In this document: one piece after another, positions 22,798 to 34,860 of the stretch | Numbering within the stretch: the stretch's first letter is position 1 | How the letters are laid out: each line of letters begins with the position of its first letter | Assembly (NCBI GenBank): GCA_016946835.1 | Contig: JACVTC010000076.1 | Span: forward strand, 389,001-453,000 | Length of the DNA stretch: 64,000 bases | Direction of reading: 5' to 3' | Origin: Neocallimastix lanati (nom. inval.) | Lineage: Eukaryota > Neocallimastigomycota > Neocallimastigomycetes > Neocallimastigales > Neocallimastigaceae | The notes under the pieces: generated by a model | Told to the model about the DNA's origin: nothing | What the model saw: only the letters and a program-made list of their open reading frames with translations | Databases searched by the model: none | Program-made: the position numbers and the translations under genes

Positions 22798-23292
22798 TAT
22801 TGTGCTTGATGTATTTTTGTTGTAGTTTTTGAAGAACTTCCTGTACTGTAGTTATTGAACTTTCAGATTATTTAATTATTTAAACGTATCTCTCAATATA
22901 TTTTTATTTTTAATATTTAATGAATTTTTAATATTTTATACATTGAATTTTGATATTAACAATTGTTTATGAATTAATGAATCAATGAGACTCTTAATCT
23001 GTTAAATATAACACTTAAAATCAGAAATTATATCTATATTTTTATTATGTTTTTATTTATTCATTTTTTTTTTGCATTTACATAAAGAAAGACTCAATTC
23101 ATTGAAGAATAGGCAATTTCATGTTATTTATAATCATTTTTTTATAATAATCTAACATTATTGGAAACATTTAACTTTACATTTATACAATGAAATAGAA
23201 ATATTTCACACTTAATAATATAGTATAATGTTTAATGAAATTAATCCCAGTAAATACGAAATAAAACAATTATTATATATTATTATTATTAT

Positions 23293-23329
<37 letters not shown>

Positions 23330-23345
23330 CTATTAGTAATATAAT

Positions 23346-23392
<47 letters not shown>

Positions 23393-23853
23393 TTTGTTTT
23401 TTATTTATTACTATTCATATTAAAAATTATTTTTGTATTTTTATTTATTATTTATAATTTATTATTATTGGTGTTTAAAATGTTTTGGATTTAAATATAT
23501 ACATAAATATATATATATATATATATATTTTTCATATTACAATAATATAATAGTTGTTTTATTTTTATTTTTTTTTCTTTTTTAATCTGTAAAGTTTAAA
23601 TTTAAAAAGTTAAAATTAGAAATTTAAAAGATAGATAATCTTATCTTGATTTATTCTTAAATTATATACTTTTTTATTGTAATTAAAAAATTTATATATA
23701 TTGATTTTGTATTGAATTAATCTTAAAAAATAAAGAATTATATATATATATATATTTTAAAATTTTTAAAAAAGAAATTTTAATAAAATAAATATTTCAT
23801 TATATTTCAAAATAATTTTAATTTTAGAATTATAATTCTACTTTCCAATAATA

Positions 23854-23899
<46 letters not shown>

Positions 23900-24141
23900 G
23901 TATTAAATTTTTTATTTTAATAAAACTAAATATTAAAACAAAAAGGAACTTTTTTTTTTTTTTTTTTTTTTAATTTTTTATAAAAAATAATATATTTATA
24001 AAATAAATGATAGCCTTTAAAATTAATATTTATATTTTTATAATTATAAAAAATACAAAAATTATTTTTAAGAAGAGATAATAATAAAAAAATAAATAAA
24101 TAAATAAATATAAATATATAAATATTTTCACAAAAAAAAGT
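22798..24141. other. Spacer and upstream region of ankyrin gene
   Basis: Moderately complex AT-rich sequence to 23270. Then (ATT)n and a (TAG)n run (23295-23329), (TTTA)n (23345-23396), TA runs and T homopolymers. TATAAAATAAATGATAGCC at about 23997 resembles the TATA plus TAGCC arrangement seen before the ankyrin genes of the right-hand cluster. Confidence 0.55.
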
Positions 24142-25971
24142 ATGATAAATAACGGAATAAACGAGAAAGATATTATATTGGAAATATATAATAAAAAAAA
24201 GAAAGAACTTTCTCCTGAAAAATTAAAAAGTTTAATAAAGGATAATCAACCAGATTTATATATATCTTCTTCTTTAATAAAATTATTAATAAAGGATAAT
24301 GAAACAAAGTTATTAAAAATTATTTTTGATCATTCAAAGTTTTATGATAATGAATTTATTAAAAGGTTACTTTTTCTATATAAAAATAAAACTTTTATTT
24401 CTACTAAGGATTTAAAACAAGAAATTTCTAAAGATAAAAATAAAATAAGTTGTAAAATAGAAGATGATAATTTTGAATATTATATAATCGAAAATGGAAA
24501 TATAAATTTAATAAAATATTTGGTAAAACATGGAGCAGATATAAATAAAGTAGTTTGGATAAATGGCGGCATACCTTTATTTGATGCATGTAAAAATGGA
24601 AATAAAGATATAGTAGAATACTTGGTTGAACTTGGAGTAAATATAAATAAAGTAGATGAAGATGGTGATGGTGATACACCATTATTTTATGCATGCGAAA
24701 GTGAAAATAAAGATTTAGTAAAATACTTAATAGAACATGGAGCAGATATAAATAAAGAAAATTGGAAAGGTGAAACACCATTATTTGATGCATGTGAAAG
24801 AGGAAATAAAGATTTAGTAGAATACTTAATAGAACTTGGATTAGATATAAATGACGAAGATGGAAATCGTTCAACACCATTATTTTATGCCTGTAGAAGT
24901 GGAAATATAGATTTAGTAGAATACTTAATAGAACTTGGAGCAGATATAAACAAAGAAAAATGGGATGGTGAAACACCATTATTTGATGCTTGTGAAAGTG
25001 GAAATAGAGATGTAATAAAATACTTAACAGAACTTGGATTAGACATAAATAAAGAAAATGAAGACGGAAAAACAGCATTATTTAATGCCTGTGAAAGTGG
25101 AAATAAAGATTTAGTAGAATACTTAATAGAACTTGGATTAGATATAAATAAAGAAAATAGAGATGGTGAAACACCATTATTTTATGCCTGTGAAAATGGA
25201 AATAAGAATTTAGTAGAATATTTGTTGGAAAGTGGAGTAGATATAAATAAAGAAAGTAGAGATGGTAGAACACCATTATTTTATGCCTGTGAAAATGGAA
25301 ATAAGGATTTAGTTAAATACTTGGTAGAACATGGAACAAATATAAATAAAGAAGCTGAAGATAGTTCAACACCATTATTTTATGCCTGTGAAAATGGAAA
25401 TAAAGATGTAGTAGAATATTTAGTAGAGCTAGGAACAGATGTTAATAAAGAAAATGAATTTGGTCAAACACCACTATTTTATGTATGTAATATTGGAGAT
25501 CAAGATTTACTAGAATACTTAGTAGAACATGGAGCAGATATAAATAAAGAAGATAAAAAAGGTTCAACGCCATTATTTACTGCATGCTATCGTGAAGATA
25601 AAGATATAATGAAATACTTGGTAAAATTTGGAGCAGATATAAACAAAGAAAAAAGGAATGGTGAAACACCATTAGGTTATGCGTGCTTTATTGAAAGTAA
25701 AGCTTTAATAGAATGCTTAATAGAACATGGAGCAGATGTAAATCAAAAAAATAAATGGACAGGTGAAACCGTATTATTTAGAGCCTGTAGAAATAGAAAT
25801 AAAGATTTAGTTGAATATTTGGTGGAACATGGAGCAGATATAAATATAGAAAACAAAGATGGTAAAGCGCCATTATTTTATGCATGTGAAAGTGGAAATA
25901 AAGATATAGTAGAATACTTGGTAGAACATGGAGCGGATAAAATGAAAAAAAAAATAAAAAGAGATTATTAA
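24142..25971 (+). CDS. Ankyrin-repeat protein, intact paralog
   Basis: A 609-residue protein. Residues 1-110 form a head shared with the other ankyrin genes in this window (SSSLIKLLIKDNETKLLKII, FLYKNKTFISTKDL). From about residue 113 there are about 14-15 ankyrin repeats of roughly 33 residues with consensus G-x-TPLFYACESGNKDLVEYL-V-x-HGADINKEN. The repeat keeps the canonical ankyrin TPL, A and GADIN positions. The C-terminus is a short basic tail. No signal peptide or membrane segment is present, so it is probably intracellular and protein-binding; the partner is unknown. Some repeats carry one or two extra residues (for example DEDGDGD), unlike the uniform 33-residue repeats of the 966-residue paralog. 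No intron is evident. Confidence 0.9.
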   Translation: MINNGINEKDIILEIYNKKKKELSPEKLKSLIKDNQPDLYISSSLIKLLIKDNETKLLKIIFDHSKFYDNEFIKRLLFLYKNKTFISTKDLKQEISKDKNKISCKIEDDNFEYYIIENGNINLIKYLVKHGADINKVVWINGGIPLFDACKNGNKDIVEYLVELGVNINKVDEDGDGDTPLFYACESENKDLVKYLIEHGADINKENWKGETPLFDACERGNKDLVEYLIELGLDINDEDGNRSTPLFYACRSGNIDLVEYLIELGADINKEKWDGETPLFDACESGNRDVIKYLTELGLDINKENEDGKTALFNACESGNKDLVEYLIELGLDINKENRDGETPLFYACENGNKNLVEYLLESGVDINKESRDGRTPLFYACENGNKDLVKYLVEHGTNINKEAEDSSTPLFYACENGNKDVVEYLVELGTDVNKENEFGQTPLFYVCNIGDQDLLEYLVEHGADINKEDKKGSTPLFTACYREDKDIMKYLVKFGADINKEKRNGETPLGYACFIESKALIECLIEHGADVNQKNKWTGETVLFRACRNRNKDLVEYLVEHGADINIENKDGKAPLFYACESGNKDIVEYLVEHGADKMKKKIKRDY

Positions 25972-26182
25972 ATTATAACATGCTTTGATACAATTAAAGG
26001 TGAAAGAAAAAAAAAAAAAAAAAAAAAGAGGACATATAATACTTGGAAAAACAATGGTGTAATATAAAAAAAGTAGATAAAAAAAAAATTGGTATAATAA
26101 AATGATTAAATCATTTAATAAATGATCTATGTTTAATGATTATAAAATAAATGAATAATAATAATAATAAATAATAATAATA

Positions 26183-26233
<51 letters not shown>

Positions 26234-26254
26234 TGGTAAATGAATAAATTTTAA
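25972..26254. repeat. Spacer with (AAT)n microsatellite
   Basis: After an A run and AT-rich sequence, about 26155-26235 is almost pure AATAATAAT. It abuts the left edge of a copia-type LTR. Confidence 0.75.
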
Positions 26255-26539
26255 AGTTAGAAATCCACTGAAAAGGATAGCACACACACATACACGAATA
26301 AAAGTTTTATTAAAAGAAAAATATTTTTTTTTTTTTTTTTTAAATTATAATGATTTATTTGTATTATTTTTTATTGTGTAGAAAAATTTTTTTTTCTTTT
26401 TCAAAGTTCTTTTTCTATTTATACATTAAATTTATTAATATTAATATATTATATTCTAGATTTTTTTTTATTGGATGAAATAATTAAGGTAAGATTAATT
26501 CATTTTGATTGAGTAATATATTAATTTTTGTTTCTAACA
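26255..26539 (-). mobile_element. 3' LTR of a Ty1/copia element
   Basis: On the minus strand the block starts TGTTAGAAAC at 26539 and ends GATTTCTAACT at 26255, an imperfect inverted terminal repeat typical of copia LTRs (TGTTAGAAA ... TTTCTAACA). Immediately upstream on that strand (26540-26552) is GAAGGGGGAAAAA, a textbook polypurine tract. Length is 285 bases. It lies downstream of a recognisable copia RNase H remnant. Confidence 0.7.
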
Positions 26540-26619
26540 TTTTTCCCCCTTCAATTATAACTTCGGATTTAATTATTCTAAAAATTATATAATTATAATA
26601 ATTGGCCATCATATTAGCT

Positions 26620-26905
26620 TTATATTATGGTTGGAGGGTTATCCCTGACTTTCATTAAATAGCGAATTTCTTGAACCTATCCATGGTTTGTATTGTTTAA
26701 GGTATTTTAGTAAGTAAATCAGGACTGCAGGATTAAAAGTTGTGTGATCTTATATATTACTTTTAGTTTTATTTTTCTTACTTCTTTATTAATTCTCTAA
26801 AATAGTGTACCCTGATGTCTACGTGTTCTATTCTTGGATTGATAGTTTGATTTTTCGTCATTATAGATGTCAAATCTTATTATTATCCATATTTATTTGG
26901 ATGTT
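26620..26905 (-). pseudogene. Ty1/copia RNase H remnant
   Basis: On the minus strand, broken frames read NQTINPRIEHVDIRVHYFRE, then VRKIKLK, then NPAVLIYLLK. These match the end of copia RNase H (R-x-KHIDIR-x-H-F-x-RE, then a LADLLTK-like motif). Stops and single-base shifts separate the pieces. It leads directly towards the polypurine tract at 26540. Confidence 0.7.
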
Positions 26906-26944
26906 TGTTTTTATTTTTGAAATTTTAGCTCCTTAATAAAAAAA

Positions 26945-26983
<39 letters not shown>

Positions 26984-27747
26984 TGTAAACTTAGTTGAAT
27001 AATAAGATACCTCATTGATTATTAATATCATTCACAACAATAAAGGTTCCGATAAGGTTTACAATCAGTATTTTGGTGATTGGCTAGGTAAATTTTTTTT
27101 TTTTCTCTTTTGACTTTCTTAAATTAAGTGGATTTAGAATAACCGGTCTATTTGGTAATATTTATCGAAGCCTTCCGGAATCTAGGACCCAAGGAATTAG
27201 TTCTTTTTACTGATTGAATTATCTTGATGGTATTCATTGTCTGAATAATTAATTTCTGATTCGTACTTTATCGTTATAATCACGAGTGAACAAGTCTTGG
27301 AAATCTTGGAATATGTTTATCATAATTATCATTATGAAGGAAATTTTATGTAATTTTCTATTTTTTTTTTTTGTTATTATTTTTGTTATGTTTTTTTTTT
27401 TTTTTTTCTTGTCGTCGGTGTTTTTTTTTTGAACTTCCATTCTTTTTTTTTTTTTTTAAAAAAAAACGGTTTTTGTTTCCTTTTTTTTCTACATTTCGAA
27501 AAAAAAAAAAAAAAAAAAATAATGGCTTGTTTTTTCTTTTTTTTTTTTTTTTTTTATTATTATTTGATGGTATTTAACTATTATTTTCCATTGAAAAATA
27601 AATATTATTATTTTTTTTTTTACTATCATAGGTTCTGGAGTTGAAGGATTCCATTTTTGTTAGATGATAAAAAATTTTCCCGGAATCCTACTCCTGACAT
27701 AGGTAGAACATTTTTTTTTTTTTTTGCCCCGAATGGACTTTGTATTG

Positions 27748-27785
<38 letters not shown>

Positions 27786-28032
27786 GGTTTTTCCATCTAA
27801 TATCTAATATTTTTAGGATTAAGGTGAAGGTTCGGTTTAAAAAAAAAATACTCCACTTTTTTTGTTACTACTGGTAAGGCTCCCCTTTTAATTTTTTTTT
27901 TTTTTTTTTTTTTTATTTTCAAATTCGTCTATGGTATTTTTGAAATTCTATCATAAAAATAAAAAATAAAAAAAAATATGGATATCCAACGTCTTTCTTC
28001 GTACTTCATTTCATTTAATTTTTTAATATTTT

Positions 28033-28068
<36 letters not shown>

Positions 28069-28290
28069 ATTCAAGTTTTCTTAGTTCTTTTTTCAATTTT
28101 TTAGTTAAAATGTTAAAATGAAAGATTTAAGAGTAATAATATGCCATCCCTAAATTGCCATCTTATCATAGCCTTGAATGATTTTCTGGGTGGTTTCCCC
28201 AAAGCTGTTTAAGATTATCCATTTCGCAGTGAAAATCGTTGTTGATTATCACTTTCCTTTATCGCTTGGTCGTATATTTTGTTTCTAACA
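26906..28290. other. Probable decayed interior of the copia element
   Basis: Complex patches (about 27000-27340, 27630-27740, 28130-28290) are separated by long T or A runs. GTTTCTAACA recurs at 28281-28290, matching the terminal sequence of the LTR at 26530-26539, and could mark the other end. No pol domain could be read with confidence. Confidence 0.35.
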
Positions 28291-28982
28291 ATAAATAATA
28301 AATAATAAATAATAATATTACTATTTATTATAATTATTTATCTATTATTATTATTTATTATTATTATTTTACTTTGATATATATTTTTTTTTATTTGATT
28401 TTAATTTTTTTTTTTTTTATTATGAGTTACTCGTTTCTTTTCTATTTTTTTTTTAAATATTAATATTTCGTCCTATTTATCTTATATTAAAGTAAAATGA
28501 TATTAAGTTGTTCTTGTCTTTTTTTTTATTAAAGTAAAGTGATATTAAGTTGTAGTACTTTTCTTTTATTAAAGTAAAGTGATATTAAGTCGTATTCATT
28601 TTTTTTTATGAAAGTGATATTAATGATATTTAAATAAATAAAAAGAAAATCTAATGTCTAATGTTTAAATTATATATGAAATTATTTTTTTTTTATATTA
28701 TATTTATATAAAAATAATTACTGTAACTTCTTACATATATTTATTTTTTCAATTTTTTTTTTTCTTTTTTTTTTTTCATTTTATTTTTAAATTATTAACA
28801 ACACTCATAAAGAATAAAAAATAATAAAAAAAATTGAAAAAAAGAATAAAAAAAATAAAAATAAAAAAAAAATCAAGATAATATTTAAATTTTATTATAT
28901 TTAATATTTTATATATTATTATTTTAATTATTATTAATAAAAAAAAAAAAAAAAAAAAAAAAAAAAGATAAATATAAAACTA
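28291..28982. repeat. Spacer with three-copy GTGATATTAAGT repeat
   Basis: ATTAAAGTAAAGTGATATTA-type units occur at about 28488, 28531 and 28570, with a shortened form at about 28610. T and A homopolymers follow up to the ankyrin fragment. Confidence 0.6.
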
Positions 28983-29285
28983 GTGATGCTATATTATATC
29001 ATCGAAAATGGGAATAAAAATTTAATAAAAATATTTAGTAAAAACATGGAGCAGATAATAACTAAAGTTTTTTGGATGAATAGCGACATACCTTTATTTA
29101 ATGCATGCAAAAATGGAAATAAAAATTTGGTAGAATACTTAGTAGAACGTAAAACAGATATAAATAAAGAAAATGAATGTAGCTTAACACCATTATTTAT
29201 AGCATGCTATAATGAAAGTAAAAATGTAGTAGAATTCTTAGTAGAACTTGGAGCAGATATAAATAAAGAAGATAAAGATGGTTGA
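28983..29285 (+). pseudogene. Ankyrin-repeat gene fragment
   Basis: An open 100-codon stretch corresponding to residues about 113-210 of the 609-residue paralog (YYIIENGNKNLIK, then MNSDIPLFNACKNGNKNLVE). About two and a half repeats remain. The N-terminal head is missing and a TGA follows DKDG where that paralog continues. The M-M at the start is fortuitous. It is a truncated paralog, probably not expressed. Confidence 0.8.
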
Positions 29286-29589
29286 ACAAGCATTATTTTA
29301 GTGCATACTATCTACTATAAATTATACAATAGTTAATCGCATAAAATAAAAAAAAAAAAAAAAGGAAACAATTAGATAAAATAATACATTAAATAAAAAT
29401 TATTAGAATTAAATAAAACTCTAAGAAATAAATAGATATAATAAAAAAAAATAGTAAAATGAAAATAAAGTTTAAATAAAAAAATATAAAATTATGCAAG
29501 TGTAAGTATCAAATATATAATATATAGTATTATTATTATATATATGTATATATTTTTTTTTTTTAAAAAAAAAAAAAAAATTTATTTAA
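29286..29589. other. AT-rich spacer, nothing recognised
   Basis: A-rich sequence with a TA run and an A/T homopolymer switch near 29550-29580. Nothing recognised. Confidence 0.6.
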
Positions 29590-29872
29590 TTATCAAATAA
29601 TGCTATAGGTGTATCTTATTTTGAGTATAACCAAGATATGTTAAATGTTATCGATAATCATTATCGTAACAATGGCAACATTAATAAATAATAAAACCTA
29701 AAATTTCATCTAGAAAACTCATTACCCCAACTGGAATAGATAGAGCGAGCATGGTCAACCCTTCAAAATTATTGACCATAATTGCCATCATACATGACCT
29801 TGTAAGGGTGTAACACATTATTCGGTTATAAAATAACAATAGTTTATAATGAATGAATGAATGAATGAATTA
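29590..29872 (+). mobile_element. Possible 3' end of another LINE
   Basis: A compact island of complex sequence (CCCCAACTGGAATAGATAGA; CATGACCTTGTAAGGGTGTA) ends in GGTTATAAAATAAC and then GAATGAATGAATGAATGAAT. A short-unit tandem tail after a UTR is how many LINE clades end. It is not homologous to the 3' UTR of the other two LINE copies. Tentative. Confidence 0.4.
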
Positions 29873-29947
29873 TAAAAGTTATTTTGAAGTAGGATCCAAA
29901 TGAACGAATAGTCTACAAATAAATATATTAAAAAAAATTTTAATATG

Positions 29948-29992
<45 letters not shown>

Positions 29993-30082
29993 TTTTATAG
30001 TATTATTACGATATCTTTTTTTTTTTTTTGTCATCATTTTTACCATTGCATTGTAACATTATGCAATTCTACTTAGTACTTA

Positions 30083-30117
<35 letters not shown>

Positions 30118-30164
30118 TTTTTTTTTTGATAGATTATTAGTTAATACATCTTTTTTTTTTTTTT
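29873..30164. other. Homopolymer-rich spacer
   Basis: A runs of about 40 bases (near 29950-29989 and 30084-30111) and T runs. Nothing else seen. Confidence 0.7.
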
Positions 30165-31475
30165 GATGTCGATGCTAATTTAATGGAATTGTATAAAGAT
30201 GGTAAAATAAAATTTAGTGAAATTAAATATTTCCGGTACGGTACACATGAGAGTGGGATTTTTGATAGAGCTTAGTCAGAATTTCGTCCAAACTCAAGAT
30301 TTAGATATTACAGAGTAATTAGAGAAGAGAAATTAGATATTTCGATGGGATGTTAGACTCAAATAAGATGACGATAGTGATGATGATGATGATAATAATT
30401 TACATCTTAGACCATCAAAATATTTTTTTAATTGTTGGAATCCAGAGAACTTCAAATATGTTTTATTTAACGGATGGGTTAATTTAAATCCATGAGTTGA
30501 TTTTTTTTTTTTTTTTTTTTTTTTAAAGCATTCATGATAAAGAAGAAATTATTATTCATTTAAAGAAAGAAGAAATAGATAGATGATATTATCCGATATC
30601 AAATTAGCTTAAAGGATTATTAACAAACACATTGAATTATTATCAGATAATTCAATTTATTAGGGGAATAGTATAAATAAAAAAATATATCGGTATTTTT
30701 TTAATCATAAAACTATTATTCTAAATCTTGATGAAGAAAGAGATCAAGTAGTTATTGTTGTACATGAAGATTATCTTGCAAAAAAAAAAGAAAAAAAAAG
30801 GGGGGTTTGTTATTCAAATACGTGTACTGGACAAGGAAGTCTCTACCCGAATATAAAAGTATAATGAATGACTCACTTTTTTGTAAAAAAAAAAAGAAAA
30901 AAAAAAAAAAGGGGATGCTTATTTATGTTATCCAGTGATATGGAATGGTCATAATAATTATTGTTTTTCAAGATAATTATAATTTTGCAGAAGATGATCA
31001 AATGGGAGATAATAATATAGGATGTGTTAGAACAAAGTATTGGAAGTATAACTGGTAACTGGGGTCAACATGAATTGATAAAAGATGAATAAGGCAATCA
31101 ACATGATAGGATAGGATAAAAATTAATTACAAATGTTTTTAATAAAAAAAAAAGAAAAACAGGTATGAATCATAAATATATTAGAACAAGGGGTAAAGGT
31201 AAGCTCTCAAGTATTGTTTCAATATACGATGACCAATGTTTGAATAATGGAATATAGATGTAAAAATTCAAAAAAAAAAAAATAAATAAATATGAAGATT
31301 TCAAAATCAACGATGGTTAAGATTTGTTCAAGAGTTTATTAATATTGCACAATATTTAAAAGGTACCTAATGAATTATATACTGTCATTTTTTTTTAGAA
31401 TCTAAAAAAATAGAATAATCTAACTTAATCAACTAAAATATGTGAAAAAACGTGGAATTTCATGATGTTTTGATC

Positions 31476-31507
<32 letters not shown>

Positions 31508-31970
31508 GTCGAATTTGTCGATAATTTCGGTCAAATAAGGGGTATAAGAAAATGGTAAATGGGGTGATATTGGCTATAGAAGATGATCCTCGTAGATGAT
31601 AGACTATCCTTGCCTTTCTTTTGTAAATTCCTCGGAATGGTTGATGTTGATGATGATGATGATGATGATGATGGAAATAAATGAGGTGTTGAAGATAGCG
31701 ATTGGTGCGGTATCGACGAAATAGTACACGATTCTTGAGTCCTTATCAAGAACAGGAACAGGAAAAACTCAAGAATACCTTATAACCTACATATGTGGGT
31801 TTGTATGACGATGAATTCCTAAAAGTGCAAGAATGGCCGAATGCAGGAATGCTGCAAAGGCGATGAACAAATAAAACCATTCTATTCACTTCAAGATAGT
31901 CGAACGATGACAAGTATATTTGGGATAGGAACCATGTGGACCTTGAACTCTGAAGATTGCTAATTAATTG
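30165..31970 (+). pseudogene. Decayed secreted dockerin-containing protein
   Basis: A series of coding-like pieces in changing frames, interrupted by A/T runs. They include MELYKDGKIKFSEIKYF and RYGTHESGIFDRA (30165-30283), FRPNSRFRYYRVIREEK, CYSNTCTGQGSLYP (about 30815), DAYLCYPVIWNGHNNYC (about 30915), WLRFVQEFINIAQYLKG (about 31310) and finally a dockerin (CBM10) remnant. The last reads DYPCL (31602) and, in another frame, a (GAT)8 run then GNK-stop-GVEDSDWCGID (31673-31717), where TGA replaces the conserved Trp of the GxWGVE-xxxWCGI motif. Cys content and the dockerin imply a secreted, cellulosome-type protein. The catalytic family was not recognised, and the pieces may not all belong to one gene. 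Confidence 0.55.
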
Positions 31971-32640
31971 GTAGCATTTTAAATTTAAAAATAAGCAAAG
32001 AAAAAGAAAAATAATAGACCAATAATAAGAATCGTAATCAATAAATAAAATTAAAAAGGAAAAAGAAAAAAGAAAAAAGAAAAATAAATTAATAGGAAAA
32101 AAGAATAAAAGTATTATTATTAATAATAATATAAAAAAAAAAAAAAAAAGATAGTTGTAAAAAAAATTGAATCTTTAATATGCCTCCAATCCTAATATAT
32201 ACAATAAATTTATATTGATATTCTATATCTATTTAACTTTCTATCTATCTATCTATCTATATATATATATATAATAGATTAAAAATTAAAATAAAAAATA
32301 AAAAAAAAAAAAAATTGTTAAAACTAATTTCTCTCTTTTTCTTTCTTTTTCTCTCTTTCTCCTTCACACACACAACACATTCTCTCTCTATATATATATA
32401 ATAGAGTGATATTAATGATAATTAAATAGATAAAAAGAAAACTCTATCTACATAATTCTTCTAAATATATATGAATTTATGAATTTCATTTCAATTTTTT
32501 TTTTTTTTTATTTTTTACTTATCAAATATACATATCATTCCTTTTTTTTTTTTTGTTTTAAATAGTTATAAAACAATTACATTTAAAACTTTAATAATGA
32601 ATTTTTATTTATAAATTGTTTTTATTTTATTTTAATAATA
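31971..32640. repeat. Spacer with CT/TA microsatellites and dispersed repeat
   Basis: (CTAT)n/(TA)n at 32230-32272 and a TCTCTTTTTCTTTC tract at 32325-32390. GTGATATTAATGATAATTAA at about 32406 resembles 28612 onward (with TAAAAAGAAAA following in both), indicating a dispersed repeat. No gene. Confidence 0.6.
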
Positions 32641-32792
32641 CCTTTTTATTTATTATTATTATATAAAATAGTTATTAATATTTTTATATTTTATTATTTT
32701 ATTATTTTATTATTATTACTATTTATTAATATTATTATTATTATTACTATATATTATTATTATTATTATTACTATTTATTACTATTTATTAC

Positions 32793-32844
<52 letters not shown>

Positions 32845-32861
32845 TTATTACTATTTATTAC

Positions 32862-32905
<44 letters not shown>

Positions 32906-32945
32906 TATTATTATTTATTCATTATTATTATTATTACTATTATTT
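32641..32945. repeat. (TTA)n microsatellite block
   Basis: Runs of ATTATTATT interspersed with TACTATTTATTACTATTTAT, which occurs in two similar blocks at about 32770-32800 and 32840-32870. Confidence 0.8.
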
Positions 32946-34658
32946 TTTTTTTATATTTAAATTTCATTATTTTATATTAATTTATTAATGTTTTCATAAT
33001 TTTTAATTTTAATTATTAAATTTTTTTTTGATCATGGCCAAACCTTATTATTTATTCAATGACTTAAAAATTCCAATAAATTAAAATTTAATTTATTTTC
33101 TATCTTAAATTAAATTAAAGAGTTGGTTGATATGGGTTTAAAACTTTAATAATTATAATTTATTAAGTAATATTTAATTCATTTAATTTAATTTAATTTC
33201 TTTATTCTTTATTTAATTTAATTTTTTAATTCTTTCCATAAATTATCTTTTAATAAAGAAAAAAAATTTTATTTCTATTTAATTTATTCTATTTTCCGAT
33301 TTTTATGATTTATTATATATTATTCAATTATTCAATTATTTATTATAATTAAATGTTTTAAATAACATATTCAATTTATTCAATATATTATTAATATTAT
33401 TTTAATATATTAAAAATTATTTATATAGGCTGAAAAAAAAAAAAAAAACATTCTTTTTTTTTTTTTTTTTAATAAAGTTAATTAATAATTAATTATATTA
33501 TATAAAATAATAATAATTATTATTAATATTATTATAATTATTATAATTATTTACTAATTATTATTATCATTCTTTTTTAATTTAATACTAATAAATTAAA
33601 TAATAATAGTAATAATAGTAGTAATAATAATAATAATAATAATCTAATGATTTATTAATTATTATTAATGATAAACATAATAGTAAGAAAATAAAAAAAA
33701 AAAAAAAAAAGAACAATTTAATCTATTTATTATAATAAAACTTTTCTTATTTTTTTTTATTTTTTTTTTATGACATGACAATTAATTTAAAAATAATAAT
33801 AAATAAAGTTTATAATCAATATTTAGTCATCTTTTCATTTTAATTCAAATGAATTTTTTTTATTTATTTATTTAAAAATATATAATAATAAAAATATTTA
33901 TATCTAATAATAAAAATATTTATATATAATAATAAAGGTAAATACAGCAGTCATAAAATATAAAATTAAATAATAAAATTAAATATTAATTAATAAAATG
34001 TATATAATATAATAAAATATTAAATAATAAATATATATATAAGATAATATTAAATAAAATAAAAAAAAAACATCAACCATTAATTAGAATAGTTTGAAAT
34101 GAAAAATTAAATAAAAAATTTATGTATCCATCATCATATATTTTAAATATATTGAATACATATAATGATTATAATTTTAATATATTGATTTATATATTAT
34201 TATATATGGAATATATATCATATTATTCATAACTATTTAATCAATGATTATATTTTTAATATTATTTAAAAATAATTAATTTTTTAAATATGTTATATGT
34301 TAATATTATTTATTAATTATTAGAGTTTATTCATAATTTAGTTTTATTTTAAAGTTTGTACCATGGAATTCCTTTTTATTTTTATTCCTTTTTAGGAAAA
34401 TAGTTTATAATATTTTTCTTTTTTTTAAACCTTATTTTATATTTTTTTAAATCATTCAAACTTTATTTATTATTATTATAATTTATTTAATTATCTTTGT
34501 GGAACTAAAAAATTTAAATGAAAATTTTTTTATCAAATTATTTAAAATTTAAATTTAAAAAAAAAGAAGAAGAAGAAGAAGGAAACCATGTTTTTTTTTA
34601 TTATTTTGTTTTTTTTTGTTGTTGTTGTTATTTTTATAAATTTTTTTATTTTTTATTT

Positions 34659-34695
<37 letters not shown>

Positions 34696-34860
34696 ATTTT
34701 TTAAACTTTTTTTTTTTATTGTTTTTTTTTTTTTATGGTTTTTAATTTGACCAAAATGACCAAAAGATTAAAAAAAAAAAATAAAAATAAAAATAAAAAT
34801 TTTTTTAACTTTTTGTATCAAAATAACAAAAAAAAATTTTTTTTTTCACACTTTATTTAT
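32946..34860. other. AT-rich spacer, nothing recognised
   Basis: No coding-like frame on either strand; short A/T homopolymers, AT palindromes and a GAA run at about 34566. I see nothing that supports a gene. Confidence 0.6.

Noticed and set aside
24428-25078. A 216-codon minus-strand frame opposite the 609-residue ankyrin gene
   Set aside because: Antisense shadow of the repeats with the same periodicity; no recognisable domain.
27371-27644. Overlapping Phe-rich frames
   Set aside because: Products of T homopolymers; no initiation context, homology or balanced composition.
31531-31749. A Ser-rich minus-strand frame
   Set aside because: Antisense to the (GAT)8 run and the dockerin remnant, whose plus-strand motif is specific.
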